Part shown: positions 26,140-36,188 of the stretch, one piece after another
How the letters are laid out: every line of letters begins with the position of its first letter
Position numbering within the stretch: position 1 is the first letter of the stretch
Assembly (NCBI RefSeq): GCF_904849725.1
Contig: NC_058521.1
Location: forward strand, 562,980,176-563,044,175
Source of the DNA: Hordeum vulgare subsp. vulgare
Lineage: Eukaryota; Streptophyta; Magnoliopsida; Poales; Poaceae
Direction of reading: 5' to 3'
DNA: 64,000 nt
Notes under the pieces: generated by a model
The model's database searches: none
Told to the model about the DNA's origin: nothing
The model's input: only the letters and a program-made list of their open reading frames with translations
Made by a program: the position numbers and the translations under genes

Positions 26140-27283
26140 CAAAACCCACCATTAGCCTCCCTCAAAACAGCCACCATACCTACCTACTATGGCTTTTTCA
26201 AAGTCATTCCGAGATAAATTGCCATGCAACTACCACCATGACATGTGCCACCACGTCTACATTGCCATTGCATGATCGTAAGATAGCTAGCATGATGTTT
26301 CCATTGATGTCTATGCCATGCTAGATCATTGCCATGGTACACTACCGAAGGCATGCCATATAGAGTCATCGTTACTCTAAGTTTTGAGTTGAAAGTGTGA
26401 TGATCATCATTAATGGAGCATTGTCCCATGTGAGGAAATAAAAGAGGCCAAAGAAGCCCACCATAAAAAAAGAGGCCAAAGAGCCCACCAAAATAAAAAA
26501 AATGAGAGAAAAAGAGAGAAGGGACAATGCTACCACTTTTTCCACACTTGTGCATATTAAGCACCATGATCTTCATGATTGAGAGTCTCTCGTTTTGTCA
26601 CCACCATATAGCTAGTGGGAAATTTTGATTATATAACTTGGCTTGTATATTCCTATGATAGGCTTCCTCAAAATTGCCTTAGGTCTTCGTGAGCAAGCAA
26701 GTTGGATGCACACCCACTAGTTTTCTTTAAGAGCTTTCACATACTCATAGCTCTAGTGCATCAATTGTATGGCAATCCCTACTCATTCACATTGATATCT
26801 ATTGATGAGCATCTCCACGGCTCATTGATATGCCTAGTTAATGTGACTATCTTCTCCTTTTTGTCTTGCAACCTCCACTACATTCCACACCATCTACAGT
26901 GCTATAACCATGGCTCACGCTCATGTATTGCGTGAGGGTTGAAAAGGTTTGAGAAAGTAAAGGTGTGAAACAATTACTTGGCCAATACCCGGGTTGTGCA
27001 TGATTTAAATTCATTGTGCAATGATGATAGAGCTTAGCCAGACTATATGCTTTTGTAGGGATAACTTTCTTTTGGCCTTGTTATTTTTAAAGTTCATGAT
27101 TACCTTGCTAGTTTGCTTGAATTATTATTGTTTCCACGTCAATAGAAAACTATTCTTTTGAATCTAATGGATCTGAATATTCACGTCACATAAGAGGAAT
27201 TACAAAGGACACCTATGCTAGGTAGCATTAAAGCATCAAAAAATCATTCTTATCACTTCCCTACTCGAGGACGAGCAGGAGTT
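26140..27283 (+). other. Non-coding internal region of element B, right part
   Basis: Continues the internal domain after the nested insertions; the first five bases are the CAAAA duplication. It is homologous, in inverted orientation, to 62839-64000 in element H. No coding capacity is recognised; open frames such as 26187-26576 have no domain signature. Confidence 0.7.
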
Positions 27284-27297
27284 AAGCTTGGGGATGC
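27284..27297 (+). other. Polypurine tract of element B
   Basis: AAGCTTGGGGATGC immediately before the 3' LTR (TTGATACGTCTC). It is one of four exact copies of this 14-mer in element B, and the only one at the LTR boundary. Confidence 0.75.
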
Positions 27298-27298
27298 T

Positions 27299-28588
27299 TG
27301 ATACGTCTCAAACGTATCTATAATTTTTGATGGTTTCATACTGTTATCTTGTCTTCTTTGGTTGTTTTATGCACCTTTTATATATTTTTTGGGACTAACT
27401 TATTATTCAGTACCAAGTGCCAGTTCCTGTTTTTTCCGTGTTTTTGACTCTTTTCAGATCTGATTTTGGAACGGAGTCCAAACGGAAGAAAAACCCCAAA
27501 ATGATTTTTTCCTGAATGGAAGAAGATCAGGGGGCCTTTGGGCCAAGCGAGGTGGGCTCCAGGGAGCCCACAAGCCCCCACTCCGCCACCAGGGGGAGAC
27601 GGCGGTGGGCAGGCTTGTGGCCTCCCTGGCCGCCCCCTGACCTAGATCTTTGGCCTATAAATTCCCAAATATTCCGCAAAAAAAGAGGGGAGCCTCGAAA
27701 ATACTTTTCCGCCGCCTCAAGCTTCCGTTTCCGCGAGATCTCATCTGGAGACCCTTCTCGGCACCCTGCCGGAGGGGACTTTGGAGTTGGAGGGCTTCTT
27801 CATCATCATCATCGCCCCTCCAATGACTAGTGAGTAGTTCACTTTAGACCTACGGGTCCGTAGTTAGTAGCTAGATGGCTTCTTCTCTCTCTTGGATCTT
27901 CAATACAAAGTTCTCCATGATCTTCATGGAGATCTATCCGATGTAATCTTCTTTGGCGGTGTGTTTGTCGAGATCCGATGAATTGTGGATTTGTGATCAG
28001 ATTATCTATGATATATATTTGAGTCTTTGCTGATTTCTTATATGCATGATTTGATATCCTTGTAAGTTTCCCCGAGTCTTGGGTTTTGTTTGGCCAACTA
28101 GATCTATGATTCTTGCAATGGGAGAAGTGCTTGGTTTTGGGTTCTGCCATGTGGTGACCTTTCCCAGTGAAAGTAGGGGCAGCAAGGCACACATCAAGTA
28201 GTTGCCATCAAGGGTAAAAAGATGGGGTTTTATCATTGGTTTGAGATTATCCCTCTACATCATGTCATCTTGCTTAAGGCGTTACTCTGTTCTTATGGAC
28301 TTAATACACTAGATGCATGCTGGATAGCGGTTCACGTGTGGAGTAATAGTAGTAGATGCAGACAGTATCGGTCTACTTGTTTTAGACGTGATGCCTATAG
28401 AAATAATCATTGCATAGATATCATCATGACTTTGCGTGGTTCTATCAATTGCTCGACAGTAATTTGTTCACCCACCTCTACTTGCGTGGTCCCTTAAGGC
28501 GTAGCCGCAGCAGAAAGATCAAGCCAATTATTCTCCCGTCGACGTGCCTATTTCTGGCGCCGTTGGAAGGTCTTTTGTTGCAGTAGCA
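27299..28588 (+). repeat. 3' LTR of element B, internally deleted
   Basis: 1290 bp against 1603 bp for the 5' LTR. The missing piece corresponds to 5' LTR positions ~10934-11248, with ACTTGC near both ends of the deleted segment in the 5' LTR. It ends CAGTAGCA and is followed by the TSD GTCGG. Confidence 0.88.
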
Positions 28589-28593
28589 GTCGG

Positions 28594-30400
28594 CCACGTG
28601 GGATAAGTGGAGACGCCTCGGCTAGGAATGCGTCTTCCCCATTGGAAGGTGTATTCGTCTTAAGTGGGCGACCGGCCGTGCTGTCAAGGACCCCTCTGTG
28701 AATTTTTTTCCAGATAGGTCCCTCGCAGAGAAACCCTTGTAACTTTTCGCTCGTAACTCAGATTCAGGTGAAACCAACGCCCACGTATTCAGTTCGTCGA
28801 GCCCGTTCCAATGATATAATTATCATAATATTTGCAAATTATTAAAATGGCCATTTTCCCTTGCCTCCATTCAGCCCCTCCGAGAGAGAACGGTTTTCGG
28901 CGATCCTTTCCGCGGACTCTCCGCACTTCTTCCTGGAGTATTCTTCGACCACAGGCAAGCTGACCATCTGATATATTCCCTAAAGCATTACTCTGTGTTA
29001 TTCTTGCATGTTTAATTAATGATATGCTTGTGCTAGAAATAATTAAACTCCTGTCATTTCGATATTATCATTTACATTACCTGCTGCTGCTCATCTTAGC
29101 ATTGCACTAATGACTTGTCGTGAGTTTATATAGAGATAGGTGGTTATCATGCTTAGATACTACCATCTCAAGTTATTGTGATAAGCAACCATGCTTGTGA
29201 AATATTGGCTAAGACTAAATCTAGTCGGTTGATCTAGAGTCACCTGTTCGGGCTTATCCCTGCAACCACATTTGCTGGTATGGGACGACCTTGACTTGGT
29301 CTGATGCGTTCTCTTTAACCGGTACCTCCAAAGAGGGATGGTTATGCACACGCGCTACCCTGATCAGGTAGGCGATGATAACCCTATGAGCCAGATGAGT
29401 ATTGTGTCGGGGTCCCCGTTTGGGACAATTTAGTTTGGCCACGACGGTGGAACGTGTCAAGAGGACATAGGGCCACCCAGGGCAGGACTCCGGGGGAGGA
29501 TGAATGCCGGTGGTACGATGGAAGAGTCACGGGTCAGGCAGGTTTCGTTGAAGCAACGCTGGTCCACCCGAATGGGATCACGAGGCCGGGTGCTTCATGG
29601 TGTGGGTAAAGTGTGCAACCTCTGTAGGGTGTCAAATCTATTTGAATAGTCGCGTCCACGGTATTGGACAGCCTGTCCAGACCCCAATAGGTAGTCAACC
29701 GTAATAATGATAATAATGATGGAAGAACTCGTCTTGTGCAGACATCAGTTGATGTCAGGAATATGATATGTTAGCCATGGGATGGCTATAAGATGAGTTG
29801 TCGGATGACCACATGATTCGGATTGGATTGGGATCAGATTTAGATTGGATTATGAGAGCATTCGAAGTATAAATTATTTACTTAATATGATTTAACTTAT
29901 CATATCTACTTTAGTAGTTATCTTGCTGGTTAATGCTGTTATAACATGATAATTAATATTGCTACATAGGATTGCTAGGTCATGATGATTAATATTGCTC
30001 TAATAATAAATGCATGCTTGAATGCCATGGATTGCTTTGCTTAGTGTATATGTTAGTTTGGTTTGCTTGCGAGTACATTTAAAAGTACTCAGCGGCCTTT
30101 AACATGGCCAGGTTCACATAAGGATCCGTCGTTCATCATCAAGGAGATGGAATGTTCGCGGGCTAGAGGAGTAACCTAGTCAGATCCCTGTGGATTGGAG
30201 CCGCACCAAGACCATGTTGCCTTAGATAGAGCTTTTCCGCTGCCTTCACCCTTGTAATATCCCATGTAAGACCCTTATATCTATTAATAGAAATGTATGT
30301 GTTGATGATACTTGTTGTAAATGCGCATACCAGAGTGATTTCCTCGGCTGGTACGCGTGGCGACCGGCTGGCTATAGTGGTAATCAGGCGGGGCGCCACA
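28594..30400 (+). repeat. LTR I of element C, main visible part
   Basis: Resumes after element B. It carries the intact, uninterrupted sites for three insertions seen in LTR II: TCTTC at 28633 (element D), ATATG at 29022 (element E) and GCATA at ~30325 (element F). It ends GGGCGCCACA, 5 bp before the primer site. Small ORFs (29160-29460, 30163-30505) are LTR sequence. Confidence 0.83.
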
Positions 30401-30405
30401 AGCAA

Positions 30406-30417
30406 TGGTATCAAAGC
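30406..30417 (+). other. Primer-binding site of element C (tRNA-Met type)
   Basis: TGGTATCAAAGC, five bases after LTR I. It differs at one base from TGGTATCAGAGC, the complement of the initiator tRNA-Met 3' end used by many chromoviruses and copia elements. Confidence 0.78.
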
Positions 30418-33400
30418 AGCCAGGCTGACTATAGGTTATCCTAGCCAGACTTTGTTGTCTTGTGTTCAGTAGAAAGCCTAGATGGATTTCAGCCATCTTT
30501 GCCACCTGGCACAGCTACTATTCATCATAAGGCAACCCCATAGGTTTTCGGCTCCATCAGACCCCAACTCCCGTGGCCTTTGCCACCGGTGTGAAATGCT
30601 CGCACTGGGAAACGACTCATGAGCCTTGAAACCCCTAGGTAAACCAGATATCCTCACCATGCTTGCTAACCATGTCATTTCTCTTCTTACTCCAGTTTCC
30701 TTTGGGAAACGCCTATAAATTCCATCTTTCCCCGATATCCATAGGAACGTTGACTAAGCCACTTTGGCTATGGTCCTACATCGAGTGTGATGTTCCCTAA
30801 GGAAGTAGTAGGAGCTTGACACCAGTGCTACCAGGAGCATTGGGTGGTTTCGCTTCTAAATCCTTAGAGGTGCATCGAGTGCGCTATACTAGTTATACTA
30901 GAGGATCCCTTGCCATGTGTGTAAGGTTCGCAAAATTTGAGCTTTATTTGCTTTTTGGGTTTTCGCAAATTTTGTTTCCTTTGTCGGTTCCATTTCTTCG
31001 CCCTGACTAGATCCATCCGCAAGAGTTGCCTAAGAAGATCAACATGCAACTGGGATAATACCCAATAATCCCAATTCAGCAAATGTCAAGCCAAGCCAAC
31101 TACCTCGTATTCAGAATAGCAGCACCGGATATGTCAAGAATGAAGAATGGGTCGAAAGCAGAATCATGTGCAATAGACAAGGCCAGAATATATATACGTG
31201 AGATAGTTGGCCTCAGAACCGATCATACCCGAGGAGTAGTCAAATGAGCTACCAAGAAGGTACATCATTAAGGACAAATTATTCCGTCCGCGATACAAGG
31301 ATTATTTCACTTAGTGGGGTGAACCCTCACTTTCAATGGATCCAAGAATCATTTATTCACCACCAAGGACATATTTCAAGAATGTGAATGGGCCAAAAGC
31401 AACAACAAAACTCCGGTACGTTGGTACAAATTTCAAAGCATACTTTGAAGTTCACTAGTACAGATACAAAGTTTTCTAAACACTGTGAACAAGGTTTGCG
31501 AGGAATATGGATAAGTTTGCGGTTGCCAGAATCAATGAGAACGTCACATGCTTGGAAGATCAGCTGAACCAAATGGAATTATCAGTCAACTTCTTACTAT
31601 CGGCAATACCTGGGTTGAATGCAAAGGGTATTCTGAATTGATTAATGACATGAGGTCTACGTCAGTCATGCAACCTTTACAACAACAATAATCAGACCAG
31701 CAAAAGGACAAGCGATGTGCATGACCAATGGAATATCTTCACTCAAGGCATGGCCTATATCAAGTTTTGACTCTGCTATGGGTAAAATTCCGGATACTTC
31801 AGAAGGAAGCCAGAACCGGCCCTAGATCCAACGATACATCACAACAAAACGCTTCTGGAATAAGCAACCCAGCCTTCCTCCGCAAGCCATCAGAAGGGGC
31901 TTACGATACCAGACTGCCAATCTACCTCACTATGCCACTTGGTGAGAAAAGATTCTGGGGTACGGCACTCCCATCTTCCACAGTGGGCTATCGCGGAAGA
32001 CTTCCGGCATAAGGCACCTGACCTTCCGTGGCAAGCCACATGAAGGAAAGCTTTTGAGGTACGATACCCAGCCTTCTTCAGAACACTACCCTCGCAGAAG
32101 CTTCGATCATAAGGAATATAGCCTCCGTCAACACACCATTGTGCCTACAACAAGCTTGTGAGAAGCACGAACTAGTCTGGGTACACATTCGCCTCAGAAC
32201 CCAGTGGTTATGAAAGGAATTATCCTACGTCAGTATATATTGTGAGCATGCAGTCCATTGGATCAGCTCATGCGAGCCACTCATACTCGGGGATGACTGT
32301 GTCCAGAGAAACAACGGCCACATACTTCAAGGAAGGACATGAGCACAACAACCCCTACGAGATATGCAAGAGTAAGTTGTGAAATCAATCCAACAAACAG
32401 GGAAAACAATCAAGGAATAGTGTTGGCAGGACATGACAGGTCCATCAAAGGAACCTTCAAGAACCAAAGAAGTTGTGGATAAAGAACCTCTCTCGCGGTC
32501 AACAAAATACAGCTTCACGAACAGGGTGGTATTACCAACCCTTGTCAGACTATTGCATATGCGGCCACAACAATACACTATCTGCGGTTACAAGCGAGCC
32601 TGCTATACTCGTCACGAATACGGGCCGTCAACCAAGATTGTAAGCTATGCTCCAAAAGATACACCGGATGATAGTCGTACTATGTTCACATCAGTGGTTA
32701 TAGCAAGGACTACAGAGGCTATATATGACAGAGCCCTCTCCACAAGCGACGGAGTCTGAAACCAGACATTCAGATAAAATGGCTCAAAGCATGTTAGCAC
32801 CAACAACTCAGAGACATCATGACATCATTGGAATAAGAGATTACTATCTATGATGATTTTGTGATCATGCCTGACATTTCAGTTGAGGGTATAGCAGCAA
32901 TAGCTCGGTCATGTTGATTCCTTGAGTTATGGATCATCTAAGGGCAAAGTCAGGATGCATAAGCTAGAAGGGAACATCGGAATTGAACCCACATCCAAAC
33001 TGAGCATTCTGACACAGCAGAAAGGAAAGCCACTCCCACTCACTCAAGACCATATGAGCTCGTAGGCCTTGTACCAGGGAAATGATGTCTTGCCCACGAC
33101 AGTCAGCGTACGAAATATCGTGATAAAACCTGAAGCAATTACTTCCAGACCATGGAAATCGAGTTGTTTGTTGGTATTACCCATGCAACAACACCACTAC
33201 TAGGAAAAAAGGTACACTTGACAGGAAAGAGAAGTATTCAAGGGAGTTGTGTGTAGAGACAACACATGGTCCATCAGAAGAAGCAGTTAAAGGGTTAGTG
33301 AACCAACGAAGATAAGACCGTTGATGGATCCAAGTCGCACACACGTAAGTCCCCCTTCCCCAGGAGGTAAGCCTGGAAATCTCGAGGACGAGATTTTCTT

Positions 33401-33412
33401 AAGGGGGGTAGG
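33401..33412 (+). other. Polypurine tract of element C
   Basis: AAGGGGGGTAGG, preceded by CTCGAGGACGAGATTTTCTT and followed by LTR II at TGTAACACCG. The context resembles the 3' end of Tekay/Del-type gypsy elements. Confidence 0.75.
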
Positions 33413-33414
33413 TT

Positions 33415-35629
33415 TGTAACACCGTGGTTTTTGCTCCTGTTTTTTTCCTTTGCGGGATTTGGCTCCCATCTTTTTTGTCGGTGTTATCGGATTTCTCTAG
33501 CTCTTGAGTATGTGAAGATGGTCATCTGGCCTTGCCTTTCCTGACCAACCAGAGATTCTCTCCAGTCCAACCTTGCCACCTAAGATCTATTCTTAGGGTT
33601 TTGCCGTCAAAACCCTACCTTCTGAGTTGCCGGAATGGAAACCCTAATCCTTCCAGTTACAAAGGAACCCCAATCTCCTTTGATCTGTTGCCTCCCAAAT
33701 GGTTCCCAGTGATCATCCTTCATCTTTAAACCCTCGATATGCAAAAATATTGCTAAGTCGTTTGCAATATTTTTCATTTATAATTAATTCCTTTTTCTGT
33801 CAATTAAAGGAATTAAATCCAGGAAAATATCTATCCATCTCCAGAGTTCATGAAAACTTGTTGAGATATTCTTTGTGATCATATTGAGCTCCCATAAAAA
33901 ATATTGGCCATAATTAAATAAGGTAAATTGCATTTTACTATTTAATGCCAGTATTGCATTTTGGACAGTTTCTAAAGGAACTACCATTTTGGTAGCCAGG
34001 AAAAATCCAAATAATTCGTGGAGCTTCTCATATCCATATCTTCCCCATTTCCACCAAGAGCCCAAGTTCCATAGTTCAAAATTTGAGCACAACATCAATT
34101 TGCAAATTCTGTCCAGTTGGGAAATTTGCAAAGGAATTGCTCTATTCCTTTATCTATTTGAGCTGAAACTTTTCATGGTGGTAAATATTGATAAATCACT
34201 CATGGAAATCAAGACCATCTCAATCCCTCTATCTTTTCATCCTCAACATTTTTCTCAAGTTTCTGTCCATTTGGAAGTGTTGTGAAGGAACTACCATGAA
34301 GGCATTTCCGAATGATTTGAAACTTTTCGAGTATCTCCATATATTCAAACCATCACCCTACATAAAATTGAAGCCCAATCAACTAAGCCATTTGAGCCCA
34401 GCTCCAAATTCTAGTTTCTGGACCAATATTTGGTTTGTGAAGCAAGTATATGCAAATGAGGTTTAAATGACTTCAAATTTTGCAAGCTTATACTCCTCCT
34501 TACCATATTGCATTATGACAAAGATTCAGCTCCTTTCCTGCATCCGTATCTCCAGAAACAACTTCAAACGGGTCCGTGTCAGGAACTTCTTCTGTAGTTT
34601 TCTCTCATCCTAGAGCCATCCAGCTGCTTCTAGACACTTGTATTATCTATTTGGGAACCAAGGGAACTTCTGGACAAGCTTAGAAAGGCAGAAGCCTTCA
34701 GGAGCACGTCATGAACGTGGTGACCACGAGTAGAGCTGACCAAAATGATGGTCTACGTACTGTGCTAGTCGGCAAGCCTGCTCCAGCCAACTTTGGTGTG
34801 TCTGAGTGTGTCCTACGGATCCCCTGCGTCCACGCGCTCCTCTCTAGACTCTTCTCCCCTCCTCTATCGTTCTCCTCGCACCATGGCGGGTGCCGCCGAG
34901 GTACTGCACCGCCTCTGACCTCTATCCTGTTCTCCCTGTCTTGGCCGTTTCTTTGCCGTAGTATCGCATCGAGCTGCCCTTCGTCAGGTCGGCGCTGTAC
35001 ACGTCCACAGCCAGCTCACCGCGAGCTCGAGTGCGGTGATAAGGCCGTCACGGCAGCCGTGATTATCTCCCTCGCCGGCTGGCTATAAAAGCCATGGCCC
35101 CGAGCCTCCCCGGGCACCTCGAGCACCTACAACCTCCCCCTCTGTCCCTCTAGTCCTCCCCAACGCCCGTGCCTGGCTGAATCCCCTGCCGGAGCTCGCC
35201 CATGGCCTTCGTGCCGATTCCTCTCTCCGGCCGCCCCGGCCCAATCCGAGCCCTCCACCGCGCGCTCCTCACTATGGCGACCCTCCCTGGTTCACAGCCC
35301 GCCTCGTTCCACCACTAGAGCCGCCCAACCACCTGACCTCACCGCCCTTTGCCTCAAGCCGTCGTCTTGCCTTCCGTCATCCCCGCCGGCCATGCTGGCC
35401 GTAGATGGACATGGTGGACATCGGCTGCCCCGTCCAAGCCGCCCTAGCCGGCTAACTCACTAGGGTTCGAACCTCCCAGTAGCGGCGTAGAGGGAGAGGA
35501 GGGAGGATGAGGAAGGATATGGAAGGAGGAGAGAGAAGACCCGACAGGTGGGGCCGGGACCCACCTGTCGGCGACTGGAGGTCGGCCATGTCGGATAAGT
35601 GGAGACGCCTCAGCCAGGAATGCATCTTC
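33415..35629 (+). repeat. LTR II of element C, first segment
   Basis: 2215 bp from TGTAACACCG to TCTTC, the left target duplication of element D. The part before ~35424 has no counterpart in the window because LTR I is cut. It holds an AT-rich first half and a GC-rich segment (34700-35430) with a TATA box. Its 3' part matches 9568-9744 and 28594-28637. No host coding exon is recognised. Confidence 0.78.
35083..35090 (+). promoter_or_regulatory. Probable TATA box of element C LTR II
   Basis: CTATAAAA in GGCTGGCTATAAAAGCCATGG, about 1.67 kb into a ~4-kb LTR and upstream of a GC-rich, leader-like stretch. A promoter role is inferred from motif and position only. Confidence 0.5.
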
Positions 35630-36188
35630 TGTTGGGGAACGACGCATGGGAAACAAAAAATTTCCTATGCGCACGAAGACCTATCATGGTGATGTCCATC
35701 TACGAGAGGGGATTTCCGATCTACGTACCCTTGTAGATCGCACAGCAGAAGCGTTAGTGAACGCGGTTGATGTAGTGGAACGTCCTCACGTCCCTCGATC
35801 CGCCCCGCGAACCGTCCCGCGATCAGTCCCACGATCTAGTGCCGAACGGACGGCACCTCCGCGTTCAGCACACGTACAGCTCGACGATGATCTCGGCCTT
35901 CTTGATCCAGCAAGAGAGACGGAGAGGTAGATGAGTTCTCCGGCAGCGTGACGGCGTTTCGGAGGTTGGTAGTGATCTAATCTCAGCAGGGCTCCGCCCG
36001 AGCTCCGCAGAAACGCGATCTAGAGGTAAAACCGTGGAGATATGTGGTCGGGCTGCCGTGGCAAAAGTTGTGTCAAATCAGCCCTAAAACCTCCGTATAT
36101 ATAGGGGGAAGAGGGGGAGCCTTGCCTTGGGGTCCAAGGAGCCCCAAGGACTTCGGCCGAGACAAGGGGGGCAACCCTCCCCTTCCAA
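35630..36188 (-). repeat. Truncated 3' LTR of element D
   Basis: 559 bp beginning TGTTGGGGAACGACGC. It follows the LTR at 39348 up to CCCCTTCCAAAC, then switches into internal sequence (GACAGTTTAGATTTC) known from the plus Angela near 21140-21160. Confidence 0.88.

Larger units (their letters stand above)
9745..28588 (+). mobile_element. Element B: Sabrina-like non-autonomous gypsy-type retrotransposon containing three nested copia insertions
   Basis: LTRs 9745-11347 and 27299-28588; internal sequence 11348-13849 plus 26140-27298 (about 3.7 kb once nested elements are removed). Perfect 5-bp TSD GTCGG at 9740-9744 and 28589-28593. The uninterrupted site is seen in LTR II of element C near 35581. 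A primer site and polypurine tract are present, but there is no protease, RT or integrase. It carries only one short ORF broken by a stop, so it would have needed enzymes from another element. The shared tRNA-Asp-type primer and TGATACGTC terminus point to Athila-lineage helpers such as A. The family name is tentative. Confidence 0.85.
30401..33414 (+). other. Internal domain of element C, non-coding
   Basis: About 3.0 kb from primer site to polypurine tract. I found no gag, protease, RT or integrase motif in any frame; the longest open frames are ~100 codons with no domain. It is either a large retrotransposon derivative with a non-coding core or too decayed to read. A weakly repeated segment lies at about 31860-32130. 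Confidence 0.65.

Noticed and set aside
30401..30420. Possible tRNA gene at the TGGTATCAAAGC match
   Set aside because: Only the 12-nt primer complement is present, with no cloverleaf or internal promoter boxes.
34700..35430. GC-rich stretch with TATA box and ATG, possible host gene promoter and exon
   Set aside because: It lies inside LTR II of element C between the LTR start and segments shared with LTR I. There is no long open frame after the TATA box. It is better read as the LTR promoter and leader.
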